Below, in pieces: positions 36,436 through 45,673 of a stretch of 64,000 bases of DNA. The stretch is from NCBI RefSeq assembly GCF_964204645.1, contig NC_134027.1, positions 19,640,485-19,704,484 of the forward strand. The letters run 5' to 3'. This stretch comes from Tubulanus polymorphus (Eukaryota; Nemertea; Palaeonemertea; Tubulaniformes; Tubulanidae). Position 1 is the stretch's first letter. Every line of letters begins with the position of its first letter. The notes under the pieces are model-generated. The model saw only the letters and a list, made by a program, of their open reading frames with translations, was not told the DNA's origin and made no database searches. Both the position numbers and the translations under genes were made by a program.

Positions 36436-36870
36436 TTAATAATTAACTAATTCTTTTAATAATTTATCTTGTTCTTCAACTGTTATATGACCATTTAAAC
36501 TTATTATATAATCTAGTGTATTCTTTAATTTATTAATTTCTTTTATATTAGTTTTAATTTTTTCTTTATTACTTTTTATATTTAATTTTGAACTTATACC
36601 AGTTAAAACACTTGAACTTAATCCTAATACACCAATTGATATAGCTAAAGGTGTTAATGGACTGAATATTGCTAGAAATGTTATTACAGAATTAATTGTA
36701 ACCGAACCACTAATAATAAGATAATATATAATTTTACTTTTTAAATATTTTTTCTTTTTTATCTTTAAGTCACTTTCAAATTCTAATATTTGTTTTTCTA
36801 AATATATTTTTAATTTAGTTTTATTTATATCATAAGGAATAATATCAATACTATCAACTTTATCTTCCAT
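36436..36870 (-). CDS. Small Polinton membrane protein with coiled coil
   Basis: A 144-residue intact frame, start signal TAAATAAATG. Residues 18-45 form a basic helix (LEKQILEFESDLKIKKKKYL), 48-95 two adjacent hydrophobic helices (IIYYLIISGSVTINSVITFL and FSPLTPLAISIGVLGLSSSV), and 100-140 a further helix. The hairpin-like pair of membrane helices suggests a membrane-inserted virion or egress protein. No family name can be given. Confidence 0.65.
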   Translation of the reverse strand: MEDKVDSIDIIPYDINKTKLKIYLEKQILEFESDLKIKKKKYLKSKIIYYLIISGSVTINSVITFLAIFSPLTPLAISIGVLGLSSSVLTGISSKLNIKSNKEKIKTNIKEINKLKNTLDYIISLNGHITVEEQDKLLKELVNY

Positions 36871-36889
36871 TTATTTAGAAAAAAAATTA

Positions 36890-37307
36890 CTAATTAGTAA
36901 ATTTATATGCTACAAATATAACAATAACTGTTCCGCCTAAAATCCAAATTATTTCATATTTCTGTTGTTCTTTACTTGGGGTATAATAATCTGATATTGT
37001 AGGTTTATGTAGATGTAATTTTTCTTGTTACTGCGTTATTTAAACTCATTGCATCATCAACTGATTGAAAATCTCTATGTGAAATCTTCTGATCATATAA
37101 TTCCTTGTTAATATAATCCATATAGTTTTGTCTCTTTTCTCTGTATTCTTCTGCTGCTTTATTATATTTCTCTAATGCTAAGTTATGTCTTTTTTGTTCT
37201 GTAAATGATCAATTTTTATCAATATGCTTAAATAAATAACCACCACCAGTAAATGCTAAAGCGTTTACAATTGCCGATCCTATAATAGTTATAACTGCAG
37301 AAGCCAT
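36890..37307 (-). pseudogene. Small conserved Polinton membrane protein (broken)
   Basis: Starts at TAAATAAATG. The N-terminus is hydrophobic (ASAVITIIGSAIVNALAFTG), followed after an in-frame TGA at 37,211-37,209 by a charged helix (EQKRHNLALEKYNKAAEEYR, KRQNYMDYI) and, after a frameshift near 37,025, by SDYYTPSKEQQKYE and a C-terminal transmembrane helix (IIWILGGTVIVIFVAYKF). I recall an N-terminal hydrophobic segment, KRH helix and SDYY-PS motif in small proteins of other Polintons. Two lesions make it non-functional. Confidence 0.68.
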
Positions 37308-37331
37308 TTATTTAGTAAAATAATTATGCAT

Positions 37332-37553
37332 TTATATAGGAGGAATATATTTTTGTTTTTCCAAATAATCAATAGTTAAATTAGATAAAGTAACTGCTAA
37401 TGTTAATTTTAAAATATCATTTATATCAAATCTATCAACATTAACACTTCCCATTTTAAATACTTTTTTTAATACCAATGAATAACCAACAGTTCCAACT
37501 GAAAGTAATGCTCCATTATATAATCCAGTTATTATCCACTTATTATCACTCCT
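37332..37553 (-). pseudogene. Small Polinton membrane protein; start codon mutated ATG to AGG
   Basis: A 74-codon reading with no internal stop: SDNKWIITGLYNGALLSVG, a second hydrophobic part, then RFDINDILKLTLAVTLSN and a YIPPI end. At the expected start the promoter-type motif reads TAATAAAGG rather than TAAATG, so the initiating ATG appears to have become AGG. The motif, spacing to the upstream stop (3 bp) and T-run fit the other genes of the element. Likely a virion membrane protein; function unknown. Confidence 0.65.
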
Positions 37554-37556
37554 TTA

Positions 37557-37910
37557 TTAATCAAAAAAATTACTATCTTCAAAATATTTAGTTATCTTAT
37601 TTATGATAAATTCAACATTTATTTCATTACTAGTTTCATTTGTATGTATTTCAATTATTATTTTTTTAATATCATCGATGATAAAATCTTCATCTAATTC
37701 ATAAAATCTTAATGACTCTCTAATTAAATTAGTAATCTTTTCTACATTGAAAGTGTCTTTATCTATTGTTTTTTCATACTTAAATGTTGTTTCATTAGAA
37801 AATGCAATATTTTTGATTTGGGTAATTACATCATTAATGTTAAATTTCATTTCTTTCTCACGTTTAAAATCAAATCTCAAACATATACTCGGTCCAACAG
37901 TTATATTCAT
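37557..37910 (-). CDS. Polinton protein of unknown function, 117 aa
   Basis: An intact frame that begins at TATATAAATG, 17 bp after the stop of the penton-like gene. After a short N-terminus with FDFKREKEMKFNI the product is a mostly helical acidic protein (VEKITNLIRESLRFYELDED, IINKITKYFEDSNFFD). No membrane segment. I do not recognise the family. Confidence 0.65.
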   Translation of the reverse strand: MNITVGPSICLRFDFKREKEMKFNINDVITQIKNIAFSNETTFKYEKTIDKDTFNVEKITNLIRESLRFYELDEDFIIDDIKKIIIEIHTNETSNEINVEFIINKITKYFEDSNFFD

Positions 37911-37926
37911 TTATATAATGAAAAAA

Positions 37927-38711
37927 TTACTCTTTACATCTTATAACTAATTCATAAATTACGGGAAAGTTATTCAAATCAATTAAATATCCATTATGAT
38001 TTCTAATTTCTAATCTAAAATTATTAAAATGCGGAATACAAGGTTTAAAATCACATTCAGCTAAATTATAATTTATTTGCGTTCCAAATTGTTGAACGTT
38101 CTTCAATGGTAAAATATTTAATATACTAGAATTATAAATTGTATCTTTAGTTGCTTCAAATGTTTTTGTAGGATTAATTAAATTGCAATAAATATAAAAA
38201 TGTGTGTAAGGTATTAAGTTTGATCTACCATATGTGTTATCGACAATAAGTTTATCTGGAGGAATTCCTAACAGTTTAGCAAAAGGTTTTTTAACACGTA
38301 AGCATGTCTTCTTGTAAATGAAGCAGGATTCATATTTTCATCATCAAACTTTACTTTAATTTTATTAGAGCTCTCACTTTTTATGAATTTAATATTAAAT
38401 TTAGAATCACTACCTAATATAATCCGAGCTTTTCTATTAATTTCTTGAGATAATGTTTCTAAATTATATAATCCTGGTGTTAGATAAAATTGATTCCATT
38501 CATGTTTAATTTTATCAAAAATAAAAAGGCTTCTATGTTCATCAGTTTTATCTGATATATTATAAAAAGAGTTACATAAACTTATATTAACTAATTTCAA
38601 ATCAACACAATTCTTAAATTCTCTATCTAATTGAACTAGTAAATAATGTGATTTATAATTTGTAAGTCTTCTAGAATCAACATATATTCTGTATTCTTTT
38701 AATTCACCCAT
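37927..38711 (-). pseudogene. Penton-like minor capsid protein (broken by one frameshift)
   Basis: About 260 codons. The first 145 (38,711 to about 38,275) include YRIYVDSRRL, a LLVQLDREFKNCVDLKLVNI block, NSFYNIS, and FYLTPGLYNLETLSQEINRK. After a one-base frameshift near 38,280 the frame continues with a THFYIYCNL segment, a FEATKDTIYN block, a NFRLEIRNHNGYLIDLNN motif and ends VIRCKE at 37,927. These features match the single jelly-roll minor capsid (penton) proteins of Polintons, which sit at the five-fold vertices. The start is unusual: TATAAATAATG, with the TAAAT shifted by three bases. Confidence 0.8.
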
Positions 38712-38768
38712 TATTTATAACACAAAAAAACTACTCTCATCACCACTAGTAATTTTTTTCCCTAATAA
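38712..38768. promoter_or_regulatory. Divergent promoter region between penton and zinc-finger genes
   Basis: 57 bp between two divergent starts. On the minus strand a T-run and TATAAATAATG precede the penton-like gene. On the plus strand CTCATCACCACTAGTAATTT, a T-run and CTAATAAATG precede the zinc-finger gene. The plus-strand box is the same as in both terminal repeats, with one change. Confidence 0.6.
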
Positions 38769-40087
38769 ATGGATGAGAAGATACCATGCGAAATTTGTGG
38801 TGAACTTCTAAGAAAAAGTAATATGGCTCGACATATGAAAAAACATGATGAAAATTATAAACCCCCTAAAATAAACTGCCCAAAATGTAATAAATTATTC
38901 TCAAGAAATTATGTTAAAAAACATTCAGAGAAGTGTAAAATAAATGGCGCAACGGCTAATGTTGATTGTAACGAAAGTAATAGTAATTCTGTTGAAGTTG
39001 AACCTGAAATTATTTGGAAAAGACCTTTCTTAAACTATGATAAGGATAATATAAAAGATCATTTCCGTGAGCCTTGTCGAATAAAATATAGCCCTGAAAA
39101 TATAGAAGATTGGGAGAATCATCAATTTCGTAAAATACATATAGATAAAATTTCTAATAAATTTGAAACTGAATTCAATGAAAGAAAAAATTAAATATTA
39201 GAAAAAATAAAATATGAGAAAACGTTACCAGATAATAAAGAAACAGTTGAAAAGTTAGAAAAACAATATAATGAATTAACAAGAAAAACATATTATTGTA
39301 AATATTGTAAATTGATTATTACAACAAGTAATTCAAATCTACATAATAGAACAATAAAACATAAGAAAACGTAAGAAAATACCAGGAGCTTAATGAAGAT
39401 CTATTACCAATAAATTATAAACAAAAATGCCCACAATGTAATTATGCGACCTTAAGACAAGAAGGTACTGTGTTATTTTGTAATGAATGTGGATGGCAAA
39501 AGAATTTATGGGGTGATGAAAAAACTAGAAATATTCTTATAGATCCAAAATTAAATTATCTAGATTTTTAAGGTATTTTCTACGGAAGATCATACACCAG
39601 AATATATGCAATGGCTTGAAAAAATGAAAATAATAGAAAATAAAAATGGTGAATAACTAAAAAAGATATTTTAAAAACAATTATTCCATCAACATTTAAC
39701 ACAAAACAAAAGAAAATGTATTTATATTTATTATTTAATGATTATTATGAAAAACCTAAATCAACAGAAGAAGATATGGAAAATATAAAAAAAACATTCA
39801 AACAAATATTAATGTATCATTTGGAAAATAAAATAACAGATTCAATTAATTATGAATTCTTTTTAAATACGATTGTAAATTATTTAAACATCGATATTAT
39901 AATTCCATTTGACGAATTAACAAACAAAAAGAAACAAAGAGAGCGAGATGAAATGTGGAATAATATAGAACTTTATCTAAATGAGAAAAATGAAATGGAA
40001 GAGCCTAAACAAATTATACAAGAACAATTAAATGAAAAAGAAGAAACCAATAGTGATTTCGAGTTTGATGATATTGATCCATTTTAA
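38769..40087 (+). pseudogene. Zinc-finger/zinc-ribbon protein, possibly VLTF3-like transcription factor (broken)
   Basis: About 440 codons with several lesions. Order: two C2H2-like fingers (CEICGELLRKSNMARHMKKH and CPKCNKLFSRNYVKKHSEKC), an acidic linker, a KRPFLNYDKD block, an in-frame TAA at 39,192-39,194, a coiled coil, a third finger (YCKYCKLIITTSN...H..H), a frameshift near 39,370, a zinc ribbon (CPQCNYATLRQEG, FCNECGW), frameshifts near 39,570 and 39,650, and an all-helical C-terminal region (open 39,716-40,087). A zinc ribbon followed by a helical domain fits late transcription factor 3 (VLTF3/A2-like) of large DNA viruses, but I see no decisive motif. Its fingers resemble those at the PolB N-terminus. 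Confidence 0.6.
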
Positions 40088-43000
40088 TAACCATAAGGTA
40101 ATGTTTTTATACCATCATCTGAAATATGTCTTTTATCATCAAATGGATTTAAACTAGTTTTTTCAACTTAATTAATGTACATCTCGTGATCTTCTCATCT
40201 TAAACAATTCATTTTATGTTTCATTACAATTGAGTTATATAAACACTTTATATAATCTTGAAATTCTATATGTTTATCAACCACATGTTTTGTTATTTCT
40301 TTTAACTTTTTAGCTTCATGATCTTTTGTTCTATAACTATACATTTTACTTCTTATCCCAACAAATTCAATCATTTCATCACCCCCTAATTCATCTTTAA
40401 ATTTACCAGGAATCTTTTTATTATCATTGCTAAATAGTTCATGATCTTTGGGATAATTGCTAAAATCAAAATGATGTTTTAATGTTTTAAAGTCTTTTGT
40501 TATGTCATTTGTCTTGATTTTTAGTATGTAACTGTCAGTATTGAAGCAAATTAATGGAAATCCACAGTTAAATGTACCATCATCAGTTGATAAATCATAA
40601 ACATAATCTGTTGGGTTATATATTTCAAATAAATCTTTAACTTCTTCAGTTAAATCTTTTTCTGTGTGGCTTAAATTAAAGCAATTTGGTTTAGATTTAA
40701 TCAATCCAATATTCATATTGAAGCCTAATGAATTAAATAATATATTTAACCCTGATATAGCAACTTTTCCTTTCTGTGCAAAGGTTATCTTTCTATCCTT
40801 TGTAAATTTTTTAGCACCATCTGCTGCGTAGAATCCAATGAAGAACCATTTTCTTAAATTATTTTTTGCATTTAATACATAATCTGGAACTATCTTTTCT
40901 TTAGTTGAAGTATTACTTTTCACTATTGCATGAATATAGAATTCATCATTATATTTTATAGCAAAATCTTTAGAATTATTTACAAGTATTCTATAAACTG
41001 CTGATGATTTCATAACATCCATGATTTTAAATGTTTTATTTGGATAAACTTCTTCACAATATTTCTTTATTCTTTCTAATAATATCAAATCTTGATTGCA
41101 TAAATACCAACAATATTTATTACCCCAAACATATTTATACACACCTGCTGAACCATCTCCCATAAAAAATCCTTTGATAAAATATTCTTTTTCTTCTAAT
41201 GTTTCAGGTTCTATATTATAAATATTATCAATTATTTCATCAAATGACATATGATTCATTCTTTGGAAAAATCTTTTATGTAATAATTCATCTCCGATTT
41301 TTATATCAGTTGGTTTTATTTCATCGCCATTTCGTTTAATTAAACTATGATCTTCTGTAACATCTACAAACCCTAATTTAGTTCTAACTCTATAGATTTT
41401 CTTATTTGTTTTATGCCTAATAATATTCTTTAATTTTTTTCATCCATTTCTTGTCCACACATCCATTAATCCATTTATTTGTATTAATTCTTTTTCACCA
41501 TATGAAATATAACATTCATTGTGTTTTGGAATTATCTCTGAAATTCTTCTTATCAATATTTTATCATTACATTTTAATAATATTGGGGTGTCAGCTGTTA
41601 CAGAATCAAAATATAATATTTCAATATGCTTTTCCCCAAAAAGTGGTTGTAAAACATTATAATAAAAATCATACATTAATAATGTTGATACTTCTAAAAC
41701 AGTTGAACCAATGAATATAGGTTTATTAAATTTCATTGACGTTCTTTTTAATTTAACTGCTGTTAAATAATCTTCAAATGTTGAAATGACTTGATTGTAA
41801 ATGTCTTAATCTTACAGAATTATTTACTAATTCAATATCATTTCTATTTCTAATATTTTCACATGTTTTACCATAAAAACTATTGTTCATTAATTTAAAA
41901 AAATCTTTTTCGAAATCTGTTTTTTATATGGTTATCTGTTGAGTATTGAAATCTATATATTTTTCTAACCACTTCGATTGATTAAATTCAATATATCTAT
42001 GCACTTTCTTTAATTTCATTCCTTGTTTTAGATAAAATCTTAACATTCTATAAAGAACAATAAATTTGTATTTATTATTTTGAGTAAGTATTAATTTTTC
42101 TGTAAAAACATGATCTTTCGGTTTTATTTTCTTCTGGTATTCACTTAAATAAGTATCATCTACGGTTAAATGTTCTGGGCAATAAGGTAAGTTTCTTGTT
42201 TTAAACTTTATATTTTCAGGATATTCTAAATCAACTACAAAGAAATAACCAATTGGTGCTTCATCTTTTAAACTCGCAATTGCGCTTTCCCAATCAGTTT
42301 TATCATCATTTTCAACTTCTGTTAATATAAAATTTTTATATGGGTGAGGTTGCATCATTGCCCAACCATATAAATTATTGGCGTCAATATATAATAATTT
42401 ATATTCGTCATTTGCTTTAAAATACCTATCTCCCATAACACCACTAATTCCACTTTAATTGATTTTTCAAATAATAAAACCATGTCTGGTTCTTTTAATA
42501 AATCTAATTCTACATTTGTATATTTTTAACCACATTGCCAGGTTAAACCAGGACTTGAATAACAATAACAAGGATCAACATTAAAATGATTTAAATTAAC
42601 TTCTCTAAATTTTTCAAATATGTCAGCCAATATCATAACATCTGATTTTAAATATAAATCAACTAATTCACCATGATTTTTCATCTTAAAATGGTTCCAA
42701 ATATTTAATGTTCTATTAAACACTTCATCTTTCACATACTCCTCTTTTAATTGATCTTTAAAATTGATCTTTTAATAATTCTGTTACATTAAAATCATTG
42801 TGTGTTTTATAAAATGAATAAGGAATTGCACCTTTATATCTCAATACTTTAAAATCTTGTTCATTTGGATAATAATATCGAGTTATAACAAAATCATTAT
42901 CAACTAAACTTTTTGATAAATTATCTAATGAACTTGCTAGAAATCTATAAGAATCTAAAAATCTAATGCAACCAAATTGAAATGAAATATAATTTTCAGA

Positions 43001-45115
43001 TGTTTTAGCTAATAGTTTAAAATCATATTTTCTTACATTTACACCATTCATAGCATTATATTCTTCTATTTCTTGATTAATTGCACCCAATTTTCCCGAT
43101 AATTGTTTTATCAATAGATGGGTATCATAGCCTGATAAATTATGAAATAATATTGGTACGAAATTAACTTTCTTAGCTTGTAAATTGCAATCTTCATGAG
43201 CAGCTCCACGATATTTTGAATTTAAATGATCATGATCTCTAACTTTTTTATCAAATGAATAAAAACGTTTTTCACAATAACAACGATGAGTTGCATAATT
43301 AAAATCAATTTCATCTTCTTTTGCCATAACTATTCTTTTATTTTTGTTTAATAATTTTGCAAAATCACTTTCTAATTCAATCATTTTGTCACAAAAATCA
43401 TTAACTACATTTTCACCTCTAAAAGAAATATATTGACTTTCATATAATTCAGGATAATTTGATTTTATATAAATTCCATAAGCAGCAGCTCTTTGATGAA
43501 CTTTTTTAATTGTATTTATAATTGGCGGGTCTTGTGTTGTGTCTTCATTTAATTCATTTCCTTTATCCATTGATTTTAATAATTGCTTTTTGTTATATAT
43601 TTCTTTTCTATCTTGATCAGTTAATTCTTTATTCACCGAATGGAATGAATTACAAATGGAACAATATTTTTGAATTTATGATTAGTAAATTTCAATTTAT
43701 AATCTTTTTCTGTTGGCATTATTAATTTGCAAAAATCTTTATTATCACATAACTCTTTATGTTTTAGTAACGCATTCTCAGTTCTAAATTTAGATAAACA
43801 TTTTCTACATAGATAAATTTTATGACTGTTAAAATCACTTTCTGTTCTAAAGAATAAATCAATTTGTTTTAACCACATACAATGTTCATTTTCATCTTTT
43901 TTGTAATATAACAAATCTATAGCATTTTCATCATCATAATATTCTGTTCAATATAAAGCTTCCAATGTATAATCTTTAATATTTTCACCTTTTGTCTTTG
44001 GTAATTGCATTAATTCGAATACATTTATTTTTAACTTATTAATTTTTTCTATTTTGGGTATCATTTTTATAGTTACTGGATATTGATCAATTTTATATAA
44101 TGTTTCATATTTCCGGTAATTTATTATTCTAAAACTATGGGTAATATCTTCTGTGGGGTGTAAACAACTAATAATTGACCATAGAAAACATTTATTATCT
44201 TCATTTTGAACATTTATTACTGCTTTTGTTGTAAATGGTAATTTAATATAAGATGATGCTTTAATATCCTTTCCTGTTGTAAAGTTTGAATCATTTTTAA
44301 ACATTGTTTTACTTTTTGATGTTTTATTCCTTTTTGTATTATAAACATTTAGATCTAAAAATATAATTTCATTTAATGATAAACCAGAACCCTCAAAATA
44401 TCTTTCTTCAATATGACGTTTAAATTCATTAAATACTTTTTCTAACTTCTCTTTTATTTGTGTTTTTGTAATTATTTCTTCTGAGAGTGTTTGAATATTA
44501 TAATCCATTTTCTCTTCTGACTTTAAAAAACTTACTTTCCCAGAGATACTAATTTTTGGATATTCAACATCTGTTATCAAATCTAGTATTTTTTCTACTA
44601 TTTCATTAAATTTAATATAATCTTCTATTGTTGTACCTTTAAAAAATCTAAATATAATAGCTGCAGGACCAATTTTACTACGTAATGTTTCTAATATTTC
44701 AATTGTATCTTTTATTTCTAGAGAATCAATATAATTTCTAACATTTTCCATGTAGGGTTTATTTGAAATGGATTTGGTTTTTTTACTTTTTGAGGTTTAT
44801 CATCGAAATAATCTTTTCCTAAAACATTATTACTCAAATTTTGATGGTGTTTTTGTGATTCGAGATGTCTATTATAATTCCTTTTTACTATATATTCATT
44901 ACAAACTTCACATTTTATTTCATCCACATTCATATTTTCTAATCGTTCTTTTCTTTCATTGGAATTTTCTGAAGTTTCAAAATCTATAAATTTTTTATAT
45001 GATTTGAAGATTTTTCATGACGCGATTTTTGAGATTTATCAATGTATTTTTTACAATATGGACAATAATATTGATTTTCATTAACATCAATTTGTTCTGT
45101 CTTATTCTCTCCCAT
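40084..45115 (-). pseudogene. Protein-primed DNA polymerase B with N-terminal zinc fingers and an intein (broken)
   Basis: About 1,320 extein codons plus a 355-codon intein. Landmarks: finger YCPYCKKYI-x-H (45,050) and finger CEVCNEYIVKRNYNRH; the NEDNKCFLWSIISCLHP block (about 44,190); finger CRKCLSKFRTENALLKHKELC (43,810-43,750); VRDHDHLNSKYRG; exonuclease I region FHNLSGYDTH (43,150); exonuclease III LYLKSDVMILADIF (42,660); polymerase motif A YIDANNLYGWAM (42,390-42,350); motif B NNSFYGKT (about 41,880); motif C YFD/TDS split by the intein. The end DDKRHISDDG precedes the stop at 40,084. Lesions: frameshifts near 45,000, 44,755, 43,640, 42,755, 42,455 and 41,790, and in-frame stops at 43,948, 42,526, 41,924, 41,440 (intein), 40,195 and about 40,164. 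It would replicate the element from a terminal protein primer. Confidence 0.92.
40540..41604 (-). pseudogene. Intein with LAGLIDADG homing endonuclease inside PolB motif C (one stop)
   Basis: 355 codons, in frame with both flanking extein parts. Block A begins at Ser1 (SVTADTPILLK). Block B is GFVDVTEDHSL with T83 and H86. Two LAGLIDADG-type motifs follow: FIKGFFMGDGSA with D150 and FFIGFYAADGA with D262. Block F is YVYDLSTDDGTF (about 333-345) and block G ends LICFN, so the penultimate residue is Phe, not the usual His. The +1 extein residue is Thr. The only lesion is TGA at codon 55 (41,442-41,440), probably from TGG. The endonuclease would copy the intein into empty PolB alleles; the splicing domains would restore PolB. 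Confidence 0.93.
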
Positions 45116-45452
45116 TTATAAGGAAAAAAAATTACTTGTGGTGATGAGTGGGGATTACTTCCCCTTGTATATAACAAGCTCGCTATTAACCGTTCTCACC
45201 CAAGCCTCACAGCATCTATTTATCCGGGCACAGTTGACACGCAATCACTGTACTACAGTAATAGCACACACGTTAATAACCGTTCTCAGTAGCGACTCAC
45301 AGTATCGATCTATCCACGCGCAGTTGTTGTTACGCGCACTCACTGTATATGTGTATCACAGAGCAATCGTCCGTTCTCACTAGAGCCTAGCTGTGATGAG
45401 TGGTGTCTCGACCTCTCGACCTCTGGTATGAAAACGCCATCTTCTAATTACT
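45107..45452 (-). repeat. Polinton right terminal inverted repeat
   Basis: Pairs with 28,625-28,970. The inner end holds the promoter-like box and the first codons (MGE) of PolB, so both outermost genes start inside the repeats. Sub-repeats beginning CCGTTCTC on the plus strand recur about every 90 bp. Confidence 0.95.
45113..45148 (-). promoter_or_regulatory. Promoter-like box of PolB in the right TIR
   Basis: On the minus strand CTCATCACCACAAGTAATTT leads into a T-run and TTATAAATG at the PolB start. It is the inverted twin of the box before the 28,962 gene. Confidence 0.6.
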
Positions 45453-45458
45453 AATAAT
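45453..45458. repeat. Target-site duplication of the Polinton (right), AATAAT
   Basis: Second copy of the 6-bp duplication. It is followed at once by the LINE endonuclease coding sequence on the minus strand. Confidence 0.95.
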
Positions 45459-45664
45459 AACGACTATTTTCTGGAGGAATATAAATTACACCTAAAAGTA
45501 CATGTTTGTCGCGATTAAATAAATCTTTATCTAATAAATACTTAGATACAAACTGAGAGTCAGTCAAAATTGGTTTTATTTTATTTTTCAAGAACTTCCT
45601 ATATATGATACCGACGCCACCTGATCCTTTTTTTGAAAACTTTTTCCTATTTTTCAAGTGCGCC
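45459..45664 (-). pseudogene. LINE endonuclease, middle piece (between two insertions)
   Basis: About 68 codons of the APE-type endonuclease: MAHLKNRKK, GSGGVGIIYRK and HVLLGVIYIPPENSRYY. It continues the frame of 48,345-48,176 upstream (across the MULE-like element) and of 28,618 downstream (across the Polinton). The frame itself is intact. Confidence 0.92.
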
Positions 45665-45673
45665 ATATGGGAG
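45665..45673. repeat. 9-bp target duplication of the MULE-like element (left)
   Basis: ATATGGGAG is repeated at 48,167-48,175, directly outside the opposite ends CGGTTCC and GGAACCG. Confidence 0.92.

Larger units (their letters stand above)
28625..45452. mobile_element. Polinton/Maverick, 16,828 bp, decaying, with intein in PolB
   Basis: Ends are AGTAATTAG...CTAATTACT with terminal inverted repeats of about 345 bp and a 6-bp target duplication. Genes: one small plus-strand gene (28,962), a long minus-strand block (30,321 to 38,711) with membrane protein, ATPase, integrase, capsid and uncharacterised proteins, a plus-strand zinc-finger gene (38,769-40,087), and minus-strand PolB (45,115-40,084). 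The element is much more AT-rich than its surroundings. Polintons are large self-synthesising DNA transposons related to virophages and adenoviruses. This copy could not move by itself, because PolB, ATPase and penton are broken. Confidence 0.97.

Noticed and set aside
28625-45452. UGA read as Trp in Polinton genes (TGA at 37,211, 40,197, 41,442, 43,950)
   Set aside because: At least three TGA codons seem to replace TGG, but TAA stops and frameshifts are just as common in the same genes, so simple decay explains them.
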